64,000 nucleotides of DNA from Liquorilactobacillus aquaticus DSM 21051 (GCF_001436755.1 NZ_AYZD01000033.1:85993-149992); one strand, 5' to 3'; positions 6,743 through 16,288 are shown, numbered from the stretch's first letter. Program-made: numbers and translations. The notes: generated from the letters alone by a model not told the origin.

Positions 6743-8149
6743 ATGTCGATTAATACTTTTGAGCAAAATTCTTTGACGTGGATGCCCAACAGAACAGTTC
6801 TTAAACGCCCTCTTTACAAGGCATTAGTTAGTAAAATGGAGAGTGATATCGCGAAAGGTATTTTGCTGCCTGGAACAAGGCTGCCATCGCAAAGAGAATT
6901 AGCAGATTTCTTAGATATCAATTTTACGACAGTTACAAGAGCATATAAATTGAGTGAACAACTTGGGTTAACATATGGACTCATTGGTAAAGGAACATAT
7001 ATTGCACAAGCTGCGAACAAAACAATTTCAATTTCTTCGTTATACAAAGATTCTCTATTTGAATTAGGATTAAATTCATCGTTTGAGCAATGTAATAGTA
7101 TGTTGAACACCACTATTGCAGATGTTGCTGCTAAATCCAGCATAGAAAAATTGTTGAACTATAAGAATGCTGTTGGAACTGTTTTTCATAGGCAGGTTGC
7201 CGCGAATTACTTAGCTAAACTAGGCATCAAAGCAAAAACTGAAAATATAGCTATCACTTCTGGCGGTCAGAATGCATTGACGATTATATTGCTGGGATTA
7301 TTTAATCCAAATGACAAAATTGCGGTAGATCGTTTTACATACGCTAATTTTATTGCATTAGCTAAAATGATTAATATCAAGCTGGTTCCAATTGATTTCG
7401 ATGGTGAAGGAATGATAGCAGCTGGTCTAGAAAAGGCATGCCGAAACAGCAATTTGCGTGGGATTTATTTAATGACAGGATGTTCTAATCCGACCGGGAT
7501 CAGAATGTCGGAGAAACGTCGCAAGACATTGGCTGGTGTAATCAAAAAATATGGCTTGATTGTTATTGAAGACGATTACTTAGGTTTTATCGGTATGGAT
7601 AACGAAAATAAAATTGTCAAGTTAAGTTCTTTACTTCCGAAACAAAGTGTCTATATCTGTAGCATGTCCAAACCAGTTGCTGCGGGACTGCGAGTTGGAT
7701 ATTTGGTTTTTCCGGATGCTTATCGGCAAAATTTACAACAGGCATTGTGCAATATTAATGTTAAAACTTCGTCTTTAGATGCTGAAATTATTACGCAAGC
7801 GCTGCTGACTGGAACAGCATATAAAATTATGCATAAAAAATTACAATTAGCTCTTAAAGCCAACGCTATTTTTTCTGCGGTTTTTGACATCAAAGAAAAA
7901 GAGTACAAGAATACGCCGGCATTTATTAAATGGCTGCCGTTAAAAAAGAACAACTTGGGAGCTGAAGCTATCGAGTCTTTGCTGTTAGCTAATGGCATCA
8001 GAGTTTTCCATTCAGATCGGTTTTTAGTCGGTCCCAAAATTAATCACGAGTTTTTAAGAATTTCCTTATCAGCAACACAAACAATCGGCCTGCTAAAGCC
8101 AGCTCTAACAAAATTGAAAGTGGTGTTAGGGGAACAAAAATTGATCTAG
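6743..8149 (+). CDS. MocR-type (GntR-aminotransferase) transcriptional regulator
   Basis: A 468-residue fusion. Residues about 20-90 form a GntR winged helix (GTRLPSQRELADFLDINFTT, then VTRAYKLSEQ). The remaining 350 residues are a fold-type-I aminotransferase-like domain with the PLP lysine in CSMSKPVAAGLRVGYL and the SNPTG turn. MocR proteins use PLP, often with an amino acid, as effector. It diverges from azlC, which makes that operon the natural target in addition to itself. The aminotransferase half has the expected length and the lysine is intact, so it is a full-length regulator. Confidence 0.88.
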   Translation: MSINTFEQNSLTWMPNRTVLKRPLYKALVSKMESDIAKGILLPGTRLPSQRELADFLDINFTTVTRAYKLSEQLGLTYGLIGKGTYIAQAANKTISISSLYKDSLFELGLNSSFEQCNSMLNTTIADVAAKSSIEKLLNYKNAVGTVFHRQVAANYLAKLGIKAKTENIAITSGGQNALTIILLGLFNPNDKIAVDRFTYANFIALAKMINIKLVPIDFDGEGMIAAGLEKACRNSNLRGIYLMTGCSNPTGIRMSEKRRKTLAGVIKKYGLIVIEDDYLGFIGMDNENKIVKLSSLLPKQSVYICSMSKPVAAGLRVGYLVFPDAYRQNLQQALCNINVKTSSLDAEIITQALLTGTAYKIMHKKLQLALKANAIFSAVFDIKEKEYKNTPAFIKWLPLKKNNLGAEAIESLLLANGIRVFHSDRFLVGPKINHEFLRISLSATQTIGLLKPALTKLKVVLGEQKLI

Positions 8150-8343
8150 GGAAGAATTAAATTTTCTAATTTAAAAATAATGCATAGGATAATTGTTTAG
8201 TTTATTTTTTTATTCTAGAACAAGTTGAAGACAATTTAAGAGGAGTGTGACAAGGTATTCAGCGGCAGCTGGAGTCAAGTATTTGCTGCAAAGTTCATGG
8301 AGCCATTCTTGGTATAGAAAAGATAATTAATATAAGTCTCTAC
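8150..8343 (+). other. Intergenic region upstream of nrdF, no clear gene
   Basis: It holds no recognised RNA or gene. A GTG-started 27-codon frame (8247-8330) sits in a locally G+C-richer patch but has its start only one base after GAGGAG and matches no family I know. Confidence 0.4.
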
Positions 8344-8391
8344 AAACTATATGTTGTATTATAATCAATAGTGCATTACCATATATAGTGC
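8344..8391 (+). promoter_or_regulatory. Two NrdR boxes upstream of nrdF
   Basis: Box 1 (8344-8359, AAACTATATGTTGTAT) matches 13 of 16 positions of the NrdR consensus ACACWATATMTWGTGT; box 2 (8376-8391, TTACCATATATAGTGC) matches 12. Their starts are 32 bp apart, the three-helical-turn spacing typical of tandem NrdR boxes. NrdR represses ribonucleotide reductase genes when dATP is high. Confidence 0.75.
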
Positions 8392-8463
8392 AAGTCTGTG
8401 TGTATAACATCAAGTGCTCAAACTAATAGCAGATTTTGCAGTACATAGAAGGGATGGACTATA

Positions 8464-9573
8464 TTGGAAAACAAAAAAGCAATTAATTGGAATAATATCG
8501 GAGATCAGATTGATAAGGCAACGTGGGAGAAATTAACAGAACAGTTTTGGCTTGATACACGTATTCCTGTTTCAAATGATTTACATGACTGGGCAGAGTT
8601 AAGTTCTGATGAGCAATGGCTTGTTGGGCATATTTTTGGTGGTCTGACAATGCTTGATACGGTTCAATCTGAAGATGGGATGGCAGCTTTAAGTAAAGAT
8701 ATACGTACTCAGCATGAACGAGCTGTTTTGAATAACATTCAATTTATGGAATCTGTGCATGCTAAAAGCTATTCAACTATTTTTTCTACACTGAATACAA
8801 TACCCGAGATCGATGAGATTTTTAATTGGAGTGATACAAATGAGTTGCTTCAGAACAAGGCACAGTGGATTATAGATATTTATCACAATGATCCAGATCC
8901 GCTGCACAAAAAAGTTGCAAATGTTTTTTTGGAAACTTGTCTGTTCTATTCTGGGTTTTATACGCCACTATATTATGCTGGTAACAATAAATTAAATAAT
9001 GTTGCTGAAATTATTAAATTAATTTTGCGTGATGAGTCAGTTCATGGAACATATATTGGTTACAAGTTCCAGTTAGCCAAAAAAGAACTTTCGGAGGCTA
9101 AGCAGCAGCAACAACGTGACTGGTTGTACAATTTTTTGTATAAGTTGTATGAAAATGAAGAAAAATATGCGACACTTCTCTATGATAAAGTCGGCTGGAC
9201 AAAAGAGGTCATGACTTTTGTGCGCTATAATGCCAATAAAGCTTTGATGAATTTAGGTGAAGACCCGCTTTTTCCGGAAACAGCGGATGATGTTAACCCG
9301 ATTGTTATCAATGGAATTTCAACAACAACGGTCAATCATGACTTCTTCTCACAAGTTGGAAACGGCTATTTAATGGGAAAAGTTGAAGCGATGAAGGATG
9401 ATGACTATTTAATTGGATTGGATGACAGTTATCCTGGGCTATCGGATAGGGGGCGGAAATTCAAAAAAAGTGAGCATAAGATCTTAGGTTCAAATGATAA
9501 AGGCAAGTTTAAGATTGCAAAAGAATCTGGAGCAGTTGGAACTGAAGATCCAACTCATAAATCAAAAAAATAG
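8464..9573 (+). CDS. nrdF: Class Ib ribonucleotide reductase beta subunit
   Basis: A 369-residue radical-generating subunit starting at TTG behind GAAGGGATGG. All metal ligands and the radical tyrosine are in place: D65, E96, H99, Y103 (ESVHAKSYS), E157 (FLETCLFYSGFY), E191 and H194 (RDESVHGTYIGY). It carries the di-iron or di-manganese tyrosyl radical that NrdE needs to reduce ribonucleotides. A charged tail of about 45 residues follows the last conserved block. The gene is followed by nrdI, which supplies the oxidant for the Mn cofactor. No nrdE or nrdH is present next to it, so the catalytic subunit must be encoded elsewhere. Confidence 0.95.
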   Translation: MENKKAINWNNIGDQIDKATWEKLTEQFWLDTRIPVSNDLHDWAELSSDEQWLVGHIFGGLTMLDTVQSEDGMAALSKDIRTQHERAVLNNIQFMESVHAKSYSTIFSTLNTIPEIDEIFNWSDTNELLQNKAQWIIDIYHNDPDPLHKKVANVFLETCLFYSGFYTPLYYAGNNKLNNVAEIIKLILRDESVHGTYIGYKFQLAKKELSEAKQQQQRDWLYNFLYKLYENEEKYATLLYDKVGWTKEVMTFVRYNANKALMNLGEDPLFPETADDVNPIVINGISTTTVNHDFFSQVGNGYLMGKVEAMKDDDYLIGLDDSYPGLSDRGRKFKKSEHKILGSNDKGKFKIAKESGAVGTEDPTHKSKK

Positions 9574-9663
9574 ATGGTCGATAAAAAAAGAATTCCAAAA
9601 GGTCGTAGAGTTTTTTTGCGGGTATTTATTTAACTGAAGAATTATTAAGGGAGTTTTAAAAAA

Positions 9664-10173
9664 ATGACTGACAATAAACGAAAAGATCCAATTCGAATCT
9701 TGTTCATTAGTATCGAAGGCAATACTCGATCCTTTGTTCACAAGCTTGCTGAATATGCTCAAGAAGTTTGCAAACAAGATAAAAATGCTCGGCTAATTGA
9801 AACCGTTGAAGTTTCAGATGCGAGTGGGGAAATTTTAATGAAAGATCCCTTTGTAACTTTTGTTCCAACATACTTAAGCGGAGGCAATGGCATTCACAAT
9901 GGTTATACTGAAATTATGACTGAAGAGTTGCGGTTTACGCTAGAGGACGATGATAATTACAAGTTTTGTTATGGTGTTGTAGGAAGCGGCAATAAAAATT
10001 TTAATGCTCAATATGGGTTGACAGCTAAACATTATGCAAGTAAATTTAGTTTTCCCCTAATTGATCTCTATGAGTTGAGGGGGACTTCGGTTGATGTCGA
10101 ACGTATTTATACAAAACTTGTTACGTATCAAACAGAATTCGAAAAGAAACTTAAAGCTTTTAATGGTCAATAG
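9664..10173 (+). CDS. nrdI: NrdI flavodoxin-like activase
   Basis: A 169-residue flavoprotein with an FMN-binding start (ILFISIEGNTRSFVHKL), a middle loop TYLSGGNGIHNGYTEI, and a conserved GVVGSGNKNFNAQYGLTAK. These are NrdI marks. It donates superoxide or hydroperoxide to assemble the dimanganese-tyrosyl radical in NrdF. It lies 90 bp downstream of nrdF with its own AAGGGAG site and probably shares the NrdR-controlled promoter. Confidence 0.93.
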   Translation: MTDNKRKDPIRILFISIEGNTRSFVHKLAEYAQEVCKQDKNARLIETVEVSDASGEILMKDPFVTFVPTYLSGGNGIHNGYTEIMTEELRFTLEDDDNYKFCYGVVGSGNKNFNAQYGLTAKHYASKFSFPLIDLYELRGTSVDVERIYTKLVTYQTEFEKKLKAFNGQ

Positions 10174-10307
10174 CATCAAAAAGAAGCAAAGCAATAATTT
10201 AAAGTATTTCGGAAAAATTAAGTATAATGTGGGTAAGGCAAGTAACTTAAAAGAAACTAGCAGTTTGTAACTTCTGAACTCCGGATTTGGAAAGGAAGGC
10301 TGAGTCC

Positions 10308-11237
10308 ATGAAAAAGCAGCGTAAAGTTATTTTAGTTGGAAGTGGTGCAGTTGGTTCATCCTTCGCATTTTCATTGCTGCAGAATGTAGCTTCGGTCGAC
10401 CTTGTGGTTGTTGATATTAATAAAGAAAGAACGTTGGGAGATATACTGGATCTGCAAGATGTAACACCATTGACTGGCAGCAGTGTTGTTCGGTCAGGGA
10501 CTTACGACGATGCATCTGATGCGGATATTGCAGTGATTACGGCTGGTGTTCCACGACAGCCAGGAGAATCTCGCTTGGATTTGTTTAAAAAGAACACAAA
10601 TATTCTTAAAGCGATCGTAACACCGATCGTTAACAGCGGGTTTGAGGGATGTTTTGTTATTTCAAGTAATCCAGTAGATGTTTTAACAACCATTACACAG
10701 CACTTATCGGGCTTTTCAAAAGAAAAGGTGATTGGCACAGGAACTTCTTTAGACAGTGCTCGGTTATGTGTTGAGCTTGCACTGAAATTAAATGTACTTG
10801 TGAGTGAAATTAAAAATGCATATGTTTTAGGTGAGCATGGAGACAGCTTGTTCGCGACTTTTGCGGAGGCCACAGTTTTAGGGAAAAATCTTTCTGAGAT
10901 TGCTGCTCTGGACAAGAAGACACTATTAGAGCTTGAGGAAAGTGTCAGGAGTCGAGGCAGCAGAATTATTGATTTAAAAGGCGCAACTCACTATGGGGTG
11001 GCAGTTTGTTTAATGAAAATCTGCAAGGCAATTTTGAATGATGAAGAGGTAACATTGCCGATTTCAGCACCGCTCGTCGGCCACTATGGGCAAAAAGACA
11101 TTTATTTAGGTACACCTGCTATAATAGCTGGCGGTGGAATCAAACAAGTGATTGAAATGCAGCTAGTGGCGACAGAGCGCCAAAAAATGGCACTGTCAGC
11201 AGAAAAAATGCGTGCAATTCTCGCTTCTCTGGAGTAA
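10308..11237 (+). CDS. L-lactate/2-hydroxyacid dehydrogenase (LDH family)
   Basis: A 309-residue NAD-dependent dehydrogenase. ATG at 10308 is used because AGGAAGG (10293-10299) precedes it by 8 bases. It shows the NAD loop VGSGAVGSSFAF, the SSNPVDVLTT motif, catalytic His177 in GEHGDS, and LKGATHYGVA, as in lactobacillar LDHs. The specificity loop reads TAGVPRQPGESR: Arg83 sits where lactate dehydrogenases have Gln (position 102 in Bacillus numbering) and malate dehydrogenases have Arg, although the following Glu is LDH-like. The physiological substrate may therefore be oxaloacetate or another 2-oxoacid rather than pyruvate. It is probably a paralogue of the main glycolytic LDH, and monocistronic. 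Confidence 0.8.
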   Translation: MKKQRKVILVGSGAVGSSFAFSLLQNVASVDLVVVDINKERTLGDILDLQDVTPLTGSSVVRSGTYDDASDADIAVITAGVPRQPGESRLDLFKKNTNILKAIVTPIVNSGFEGCFVISSNPVDVLTTITQHLSGFSKEKVIGTGTSLDSARLCVELALKLNVLVSEIKNAYVLGEHGDSLFATFAEATVLGKNLSEIAALDKKTLLELEESVRSRGSRIIDLKGATHYGVAVCLMKICKAILNDEEVTLPISAPLVGHYGQKDIYLGTPAIIAGGGIKQVIEMQLVATERQKMALSAEKMRAILASLE

Positions 11238-11332
11238 GCAACGAATTTTGAGCTGCATGAATAGCAGACCAGTCTAAATTGTAGTACTTTTTTGATAGGA
11301 ATTGAAAAATATTTTGTTCGATAGTTAATTAT

Positions 11333-11385
11333 AAAAGAGGAAACTGCATCCAAACTTTAGTTTTGGTACAGCTCCCTCTTTTTAA
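11333..11385. terminator. Bidirectional terminator between LDH-like and tetR genes
   Basis: AAAGAGG/CCTCTTT, CTG/CAG and CCAAA/TTTGG pair in order around a short loop, with T-runs on the right and A-runs on the left. It serves two convergent genes. Confidence 0.7.
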
Positions 11386-11464
11386 TTTGCAATTATTATA
11401 TCAATGTACTCAGAGTGTTGAACCGCGCATATTAGCAGGAGTGAAGAACCAAATTGAGAGTTTC

Positions 11465-12004
11465 CTAACAATCATTGATAATTCTAGCTAGCTCCTCTGG
11501 CGATTCCTGCAGGCCGTTCTTCAGCCAATAACGAATAACACCAACGATCCCGTTTAAATAAAACTCGTACATATACTGGCTTTCATTAATTCCAAGATTG
11601 GAATTGATTTTTTTATCTTGTTCAAGGATCTTGTTTTTGGTTGAAGACAAAAAATGCATAAGGAAATCATGATCATTACTCAAAATGTAAGAAGCTACCG
11701 CATAGTTTTTCTTAACAACACCAAGTATTCCGGTTAGAACCGTTTCCCATGAATCTTGACGTTCAGTAAAAGTAATTGCGGCTAAGAGTTCGGCACTAAC
11801 ACTCTTTTCCATCGAATGCATACAGTCTGGAACATCTTTGTAATGAGCATAAAAGGTCCCTCGATTAACATCAGCAGCTTTGCAGACAGCCGTAACGGTG
11901 ATCTCATTCAGTGAACTATTATTTTCATGCAGCAGATTGATCAAACTTTCCTGAATAATGCGCTTCGTCATTTGCGCGCGTCGGTTGTTTTTTACACCTA
12001 CCAT
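11465..12004 (-). CDS. TetR/AcrR-family repressor
   Basis: A 179-residue protein with an N-terminal TetR helix-turn-helix (ITVTAVCKAADVNRGTFYAH, then YKDV) and an all-helical effector domain. It is divergent from the 1357-residue MMPL exporter with 178 bp between starts, the usual layout for a repressor of its neighbour's promoter. The ligand is unknown. Confidence 0.88.
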   Translation of the reverse strand: MVGVKNNRRAQMTKRIIQESLINLLHENNSSLNEITVTAVCKAADVNRGTFYAHYKDVPDCMHSMEKSVSAELLAAITFTERQDSWETVLTGILGVVKKNYAVASYILSNDHDFLMHFLSSTKNKILEQDKKINSNLGINESQYMYEFYLNGIVGVIRYWLKNGLQESPEELARIINDC

Positions 12005-12101
12005 TATCTTTACACCTCATTAGATAGATAATAAAACTATATTTGTCCAATTAATAACGTTTTGATAGAAATTGATGATTGAAATTTAAGTAAATCTAAA
12101 T

Positions 12102-12114
12102 TAACATATTGTTA
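12102..12114. promoter_or_regulatory. Candidate TetR operator
   Basis: TAACA-TAT-TGTTA is a perfect short dyad in the divergent tetR-MMPL region, about 70 bp before the exporter start. TetR proteins bind such palindromes. Position is the only support. Confidence 0.4.
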
Positions 12115-12182
12115 TTATTTAAACACATTATACATTAAATGTCACTATGAGCTTTTATTATTTAGTGAAGAAGGGGTAGAGA

Positions 12183-15100
12183 GTGAGAGCAAAAAGAAGA
12201 GGTTTCATCATACAAGCGATTGTCTGGTTAGTTGTTATGCTTGCCGCAGTTGTCATGCTGCCAAACGTCAGCAGTCTTCTTCGTGAAAAAGGGCAGACTG
12301 AATTACCGAGTACCGCTAAAAGCCAAGTAGCTGAGGCTATTCAAGATGATTGGGGACGTGGTCAAGGTGGAGCAAGGCAGGTTATTGTTGTTTTTAATAA
12401 TGGGTCTTCACCACTTACAACAAGTCAAAAAGAACATATTGAGCAAACAATTCAGCGTTTTAAGAACAACAAGAAAAAATATCATGTAAAGAGTTTGACT
12501 GCTGCAAGCGACAGTGCTGCAGCAAAAAAGCAATTGGTTTCAAAAGACAAATCAACCCAGCTCTTACAACTTATGGTTGGCAATCAGAAAACAGTTGCCG
12601 AGATGAATAAAGATATCACAAAGGCAGCTAAGACAAATGGTGTTAAAACCTATGTCACTGGTAGTGATATTTTAAATGATGACTTCACTCAGGAAACAGA
12701 AACGGGGATTAAAAAAACTGAGCTGATAACAGTCATCTTCATTTTCATTGTTTTGATGTTAGTATTTAAATCACCAATCACACCACTCGTTTCATTACTG
12801 TCGGTCGGTGTTTCGTTCATAATCTCATTGAGTATTGTTATGAATTTGGTTGAAAAGTTTAATTTTCCATTATCAAATTTCACACAGGTTTTTATGGTTG
12901 TAGTTCTTTTTGGGATTGGGACTGACTATAATATTCTACTATTCGATCAGTTTAAGGAAGAACTCAGCCGTGGAGGCAGCAAGGTAGAAGCGACTCAAAG
13001 GGCCTTGAAAACTGCTGGAAGGACGATCCTTTACAGTGGCTCTTCAGTTCTGATCGGTTTTGCAACACTGGGATTAGCAAAATTTTCTGTTTATCGCTCA
13101 GCAGTTGGTGTTGCCGTCGCTGTTGCTGTTTTACTCTTAGTCTTGCTGACTTTAAATCCGTTTTTCATGGCAATTCTGGGTCCACGACTATTTTGGCCGA
13201 TGAAAACTTTTAATGGTGGTAGCAGCAGTAAACTCTGGCATGGTTTGGCAACACGTGCGGTACGGCTGCCACTTGTTTATCTGGCAATCGTGCTTGCTGT
13301 TTCTCTGCCATTTCTGCTAATTTACAATAACGAGTTAAACTATGACACACTTGCAGAACTAAATGATTCTATTCCTGCTAAGAGGGGATTTAAGGTCGTT
13401 CAAAATCACTTCTCAAAAGGAACTGCTGAACCTTCGACACTTTATATCAAGAGTAATCACTCTTTGAATAATGAAAAAGATTTAAAAGAAATAGATGCAT
13501 TAACGAAACGTTTACGGAAGATTGATGGGGTAAAGACAGTTGCTTCTGTCACTCAACCTGGTGGAACAGCAGTTAAAGATCTATATGTTAACAAGCAACT
13601 TGGGACGGTTACTGGTGGAATGAAATCAGCGCGCAAGGGATTGCATAAGATCAGCAATGGGTTAGATAGTGCTGATAGTAAGTTAAGCAGTGCAAATACC
13701 CAGCAGGGTGTTTCAGGAGCTAAAAAACTGGCAGATGGAACAAGCAAGCTGCATAGCGGTAGTCAGCAGTTGAGCAGCGGTGCAGGACAATTGGCCAATG
13801 GAGCTTCAACTCTTCAGCAAGGCATCGTTACGTATTCTAACGGCGTTTTCACTGTTAACAATGGTTTGAATCAATTAAACAGCAAGAGCAGCACACTCAC
13901 GACTGGCGTCAACAAATTAGCTAGTGGTGCTGATTCTTTAAACAATGGATTGGGCCAGTTGGACAGTCAGACTGGACAATTGACTTCTGGCATCGGACAG
14001 TTAGCAAGCGGAACTAGTTCTCTGTTCGCTGGAACGCAGACGCTTTCTAGCGGACTTGATACTTTAGACAGCAAAAAGTCTCAAGTATTATCAGGAACAA
14101 GTACCTTAAGCGCAAGTGTTGCCAAACTCCAACAAGGTTCTTCGCAAGTTTCGAATGGACTGCAAGAACTTGAAAGTAAAGTTAGTTCCGCATCTTCTGC
14201 TGGAAATACGGATCAAATCAATGAATTAAAAACAAATTTACAGAAGTTGAACACTGCTATGTCTGAGTTAGAGCAAAGTTCAAGTTCTATTTCAACACCG
14301 GATATCAGCAAACTTCAGACGACGGCTCAAGCTTTGTCAGCTTCAAGTGACACGGTGAAGGGTGATGCAGCAACATTGGAGAGCGCACTCGCAAGCTTAA
14401 CGAGCTCATCTTCAACAACGTCGGGGTTAACTTCGACAGATATTGAAAATATCGTTTCTTCGATTAACAAGAGTTCTCAAAGTAATGGTGGTCAAGCTTT
14501 GAGTACACAGCAAACTGCCGCTTTGAAGGCAGTATTGGAATCTGCAGTTTCAGAGAAAATTAATGCACAAAAAAATCAAGCACAAAGCGGTCTTACCTCA
14601 GCAACTGCTAGTGCTAAAAAATTGCAAACGGATCTAGCTTCGCTTTCTACGACAGGTGAAAATTTAACTGGTGAGCTGAATCAATTGAAAGCATTAAGTA
14701 CTCAAATGAGCAAGCTTTCAAGCTTAGGTACTTTGGCTTCTAATTCGATTAAAGCTAATAATGCTTCTATACAGGCATTGAATAAACTTAACGATGCTGT
14801 TGTGGGGATGCAACAAATTCAAACGGCATTAGCGGGAACATCAAGTCAAGTTGGTTTATTGGATGGTTCCCGACAGGTCTCAACAGGACTTAGTCAGTTA
14901 AGTGCAGGAACAGATGAATTAAAGGACAAATTGAGCGAGTACACAACCGGTGTGACCAGCGCTGCTAACGGAGCGAATAAATTGACGAGTGGTGCTTCGA
15001 CACTTAACAACGGTGTTGGGCAACTGAATTCTAAAACACCTGCCCTTGTCAGTGGAGTTAGTCGATTAAGTAACGGTTCAACACAGCTGGCATCAGGAAT

Positions 15101-16256
15101 GACAAACTTGCAGAGTCAGGTGCCACAATTGACTGGTGCAATTGGAGCATTGAGTACAGGCACGGGCAAACTTGCAGCCAATTCCTCTAAATTGACGAAT
15201 GGTGCTGGAGAGTTAGCCTCTGGAAATAAGCAATTAGCTGACAAGCAGAGTGAATTGACTTCTGGTCTTGGAACAGTTAATAGCGGTCAGCAAACAATGT
15301 ACAGTTCATTGAAGGGGCTCGTTTCGCAAATGAGTGCTTTGCAGAGTGGTTTGAGATCCGCAAGTACTGGAACTAAAACAATTAATAAAGGAGTAGGTTC
15401 TGCAAACAGCTATCTAAAAGGGCTCAAAAATTCATCTGCGGCTAATACCTACTACGTTCCTAAAAAAGTTTTGAAGGGCAAAACTTATAATGAAGCGGTA
15501 AAAGCGTACATGTCTGAAAACAAGCATGCAACATCGATGACAATCATTTTAAACGAAAATCCAAGTTCTAAAAATGCGATGAAGAAGATCACAGAGATAC
15601 AAGGGCAGGCACAAAAATCATTAAAAGGAACATCTTTGTCCGGCGCAACTGTTGCGGCTGGTGGCGAGACATCCTCAATCAATGATACACAAAAAATTGC
15701 CTCAAATGATTTTGTTCGAACGGCTTCGATCATGTTAGTTGGTATCTTGCTTGCATTGATGGTGATTACACGTTCAATTCTGCAACCATTTTATATTTTA
15801 GGAACACTGCTTTTGGCGTATGTTATGTCATTAAGCATTACGCGCCTTCTAAGCCACGTTTTTCTGGGACAGGATATGCTAACTTGGAATACACCTTTCT
15901 TCGGATTTATTATGTTAATTGCTTTAGGTGTTGATTACAGTATCTTCCTAATGATGAAGTATCGGGAATTCGACAATGCTTCAGCAACTCCAAGCACTAG
16001 GATTATTCGGGCTTCAGCCGTTATCGGCTCAGTTGTTCTTTCTGCAGCTCTGATTTTAAGCGGTACTTTTGCGGCTTTGATTCCTTCAGGAGTATTGACA
16101 TTGATTCAGGTAGCATTGGTTGTGATTATTGGTCTGATGATCTTAGTCTTTACAATTCCAATCATTATCCCAAGTTTGATCAGATTGACATATCCGTTAA
16201 CCGATCGAATGGAAAAAGAACAAGACTTCGATGCGAAAAAGGAGCAAAAAAATTAA
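12183..16256 (+). CDS. Giant MMPL/RND-type membrane exporter with repeated extracellular stalk
   Basis: A 1357-residue protein starting at GTG behind GAAGAAGGGG. Layout: one helix, a soluble domain of about 130 residues, then helices including GIGTDYNILLFDQF (the MMPL Asp-Tyr motif). A very long external region, about residues 450-1120, follows, then a second membrane block with ALGVDYSIFLMMKY. The external region repeats LxxGxxxLxxGxxxL units (QLASGTSSLFAGTQTLSSGL), the pattern of YhgE/Pip and YdgH stalks, and should form long helical bundles. Family members export lipids or drugs by proton motive force. It is about 450 residues longer than YdgH-type relatives. Control by the adjacent TetR is likely. 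Confidence 0.85.
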   Translation: MRAKRRGFIIQAIVWLVVMLAAVVMLPNVSSLLREKGQTELPSTAKSQVAEAIQDDWGRGQGGARQVIVVFNNGSSPLTTSQKEHIEQTIQRFKNNKKKYHVKSLTAASDSAAAKKQLVSKDKSTQLLQLMVGNQKTVAEMNKDITKAAKTNGVKTYVTGSDILNDDFTQETETGIKKTELITVIFIFIVLMLVFKSPITPLVSLLSVGVSFIISLSIVMNLVEKFNFPLSNFTQVFMVVVLFGIGTDYNILLFDQFKEELSRGGSKVEATQRALKTAGRTILYSGSSVLIGFATLGLAKFSVYRSAVGVAVAVAVLLLVLLTLNPFFMAILGPRLFWPMKTFNGGSSSKLWHGLATRAVRLPLVYLAIVLAVSLPFLLIYNNELNYDTLAELNDSIPAKRGFKVVQNHFSKGTAEPSTLYIKSNHSLNNEKDLKEIDALTKRLRKIDGVKTVASVTQPGGTAVKDLYVNKQLGTVTGGMKSARKGLHKISNGLDSADSKLSSANTQQGVSGAKKLADGTSKLHSGSQQLSSGAGQLANGASTLQQGIVTYSNGVFTVNNGLNQLNSKSSTLTTGVNKLASGADSLNNGLGQLDSQTGQLTSGIGQLASGTSSLFAGTQTLSSGLDTLDSKKSQVLSGTSTLSASVAKLQQGSSQVSNGLQELESKVSSASSAGNTDQINELKTNLQKLNTAMSELEQSSSSISTPDISKLQTTAQALSASSDTVKGDAATLESALASLTSSSSTTSGLTSTDIENIVSSINKSSQSNGGQALSTQQTAALKAVLESAVSEKINAQKNQAQSGLTSATASAKKLQTDLASLSTTGENLTGELNQLKALSTQMSKLSSLGTLASNSIKANNASIQALNKLNDAVVGMQQIQTALAGTSSQVGLLDGSRQVSTGLSQLSAGTDELKDKLSEYTTGVTSAANGANKLTSGASTLNNGVGQLNSKTPALVSGVSRLSNGSTQLASGMTNLQSQVPQLTGAIGALSTGTGKLAANSSKLTNGAGELASGNKQLADKQSELTSGLGTVNSGQQTMYSSLKGLVSQMSALQSGLRSASTGTKTINKGVGSANSYLKGLKNSSAANTYYVPKKVLKGKTYNEAVKAYMSENKHATSMTIILNENPSSKNAMKKITEIQGQAQKSLKGTSLSGATVAAGGETSSINDTQKIASNDFVRTASIMLVGILLALMVITRSILQPFYILGTLLLAYVMSLSITRLLSHVFLGQDMLTWNTPFFGFIMLIALGVDYSIFLMMKYREFDNASATPSTRIIRASAVIGSVVLSAALILSGTFAALIPSGVLTLIQVALVVIIGLMILVFTIPIIIPSLIRLTYPLTDRMEKEQDFDAKKEQKN

Positions 16257-16288
16257 GCAGCGAATGAAATATAAGTAAATTAACATGG

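Noticed and set aside
8247-8330. 27-codon GTG frame upstream of nrdF
   Set aside because: The start codon is one base after the only Shine-Dalgarno-like sequence and no family is recognised; kept only as a note on the intergenic region.
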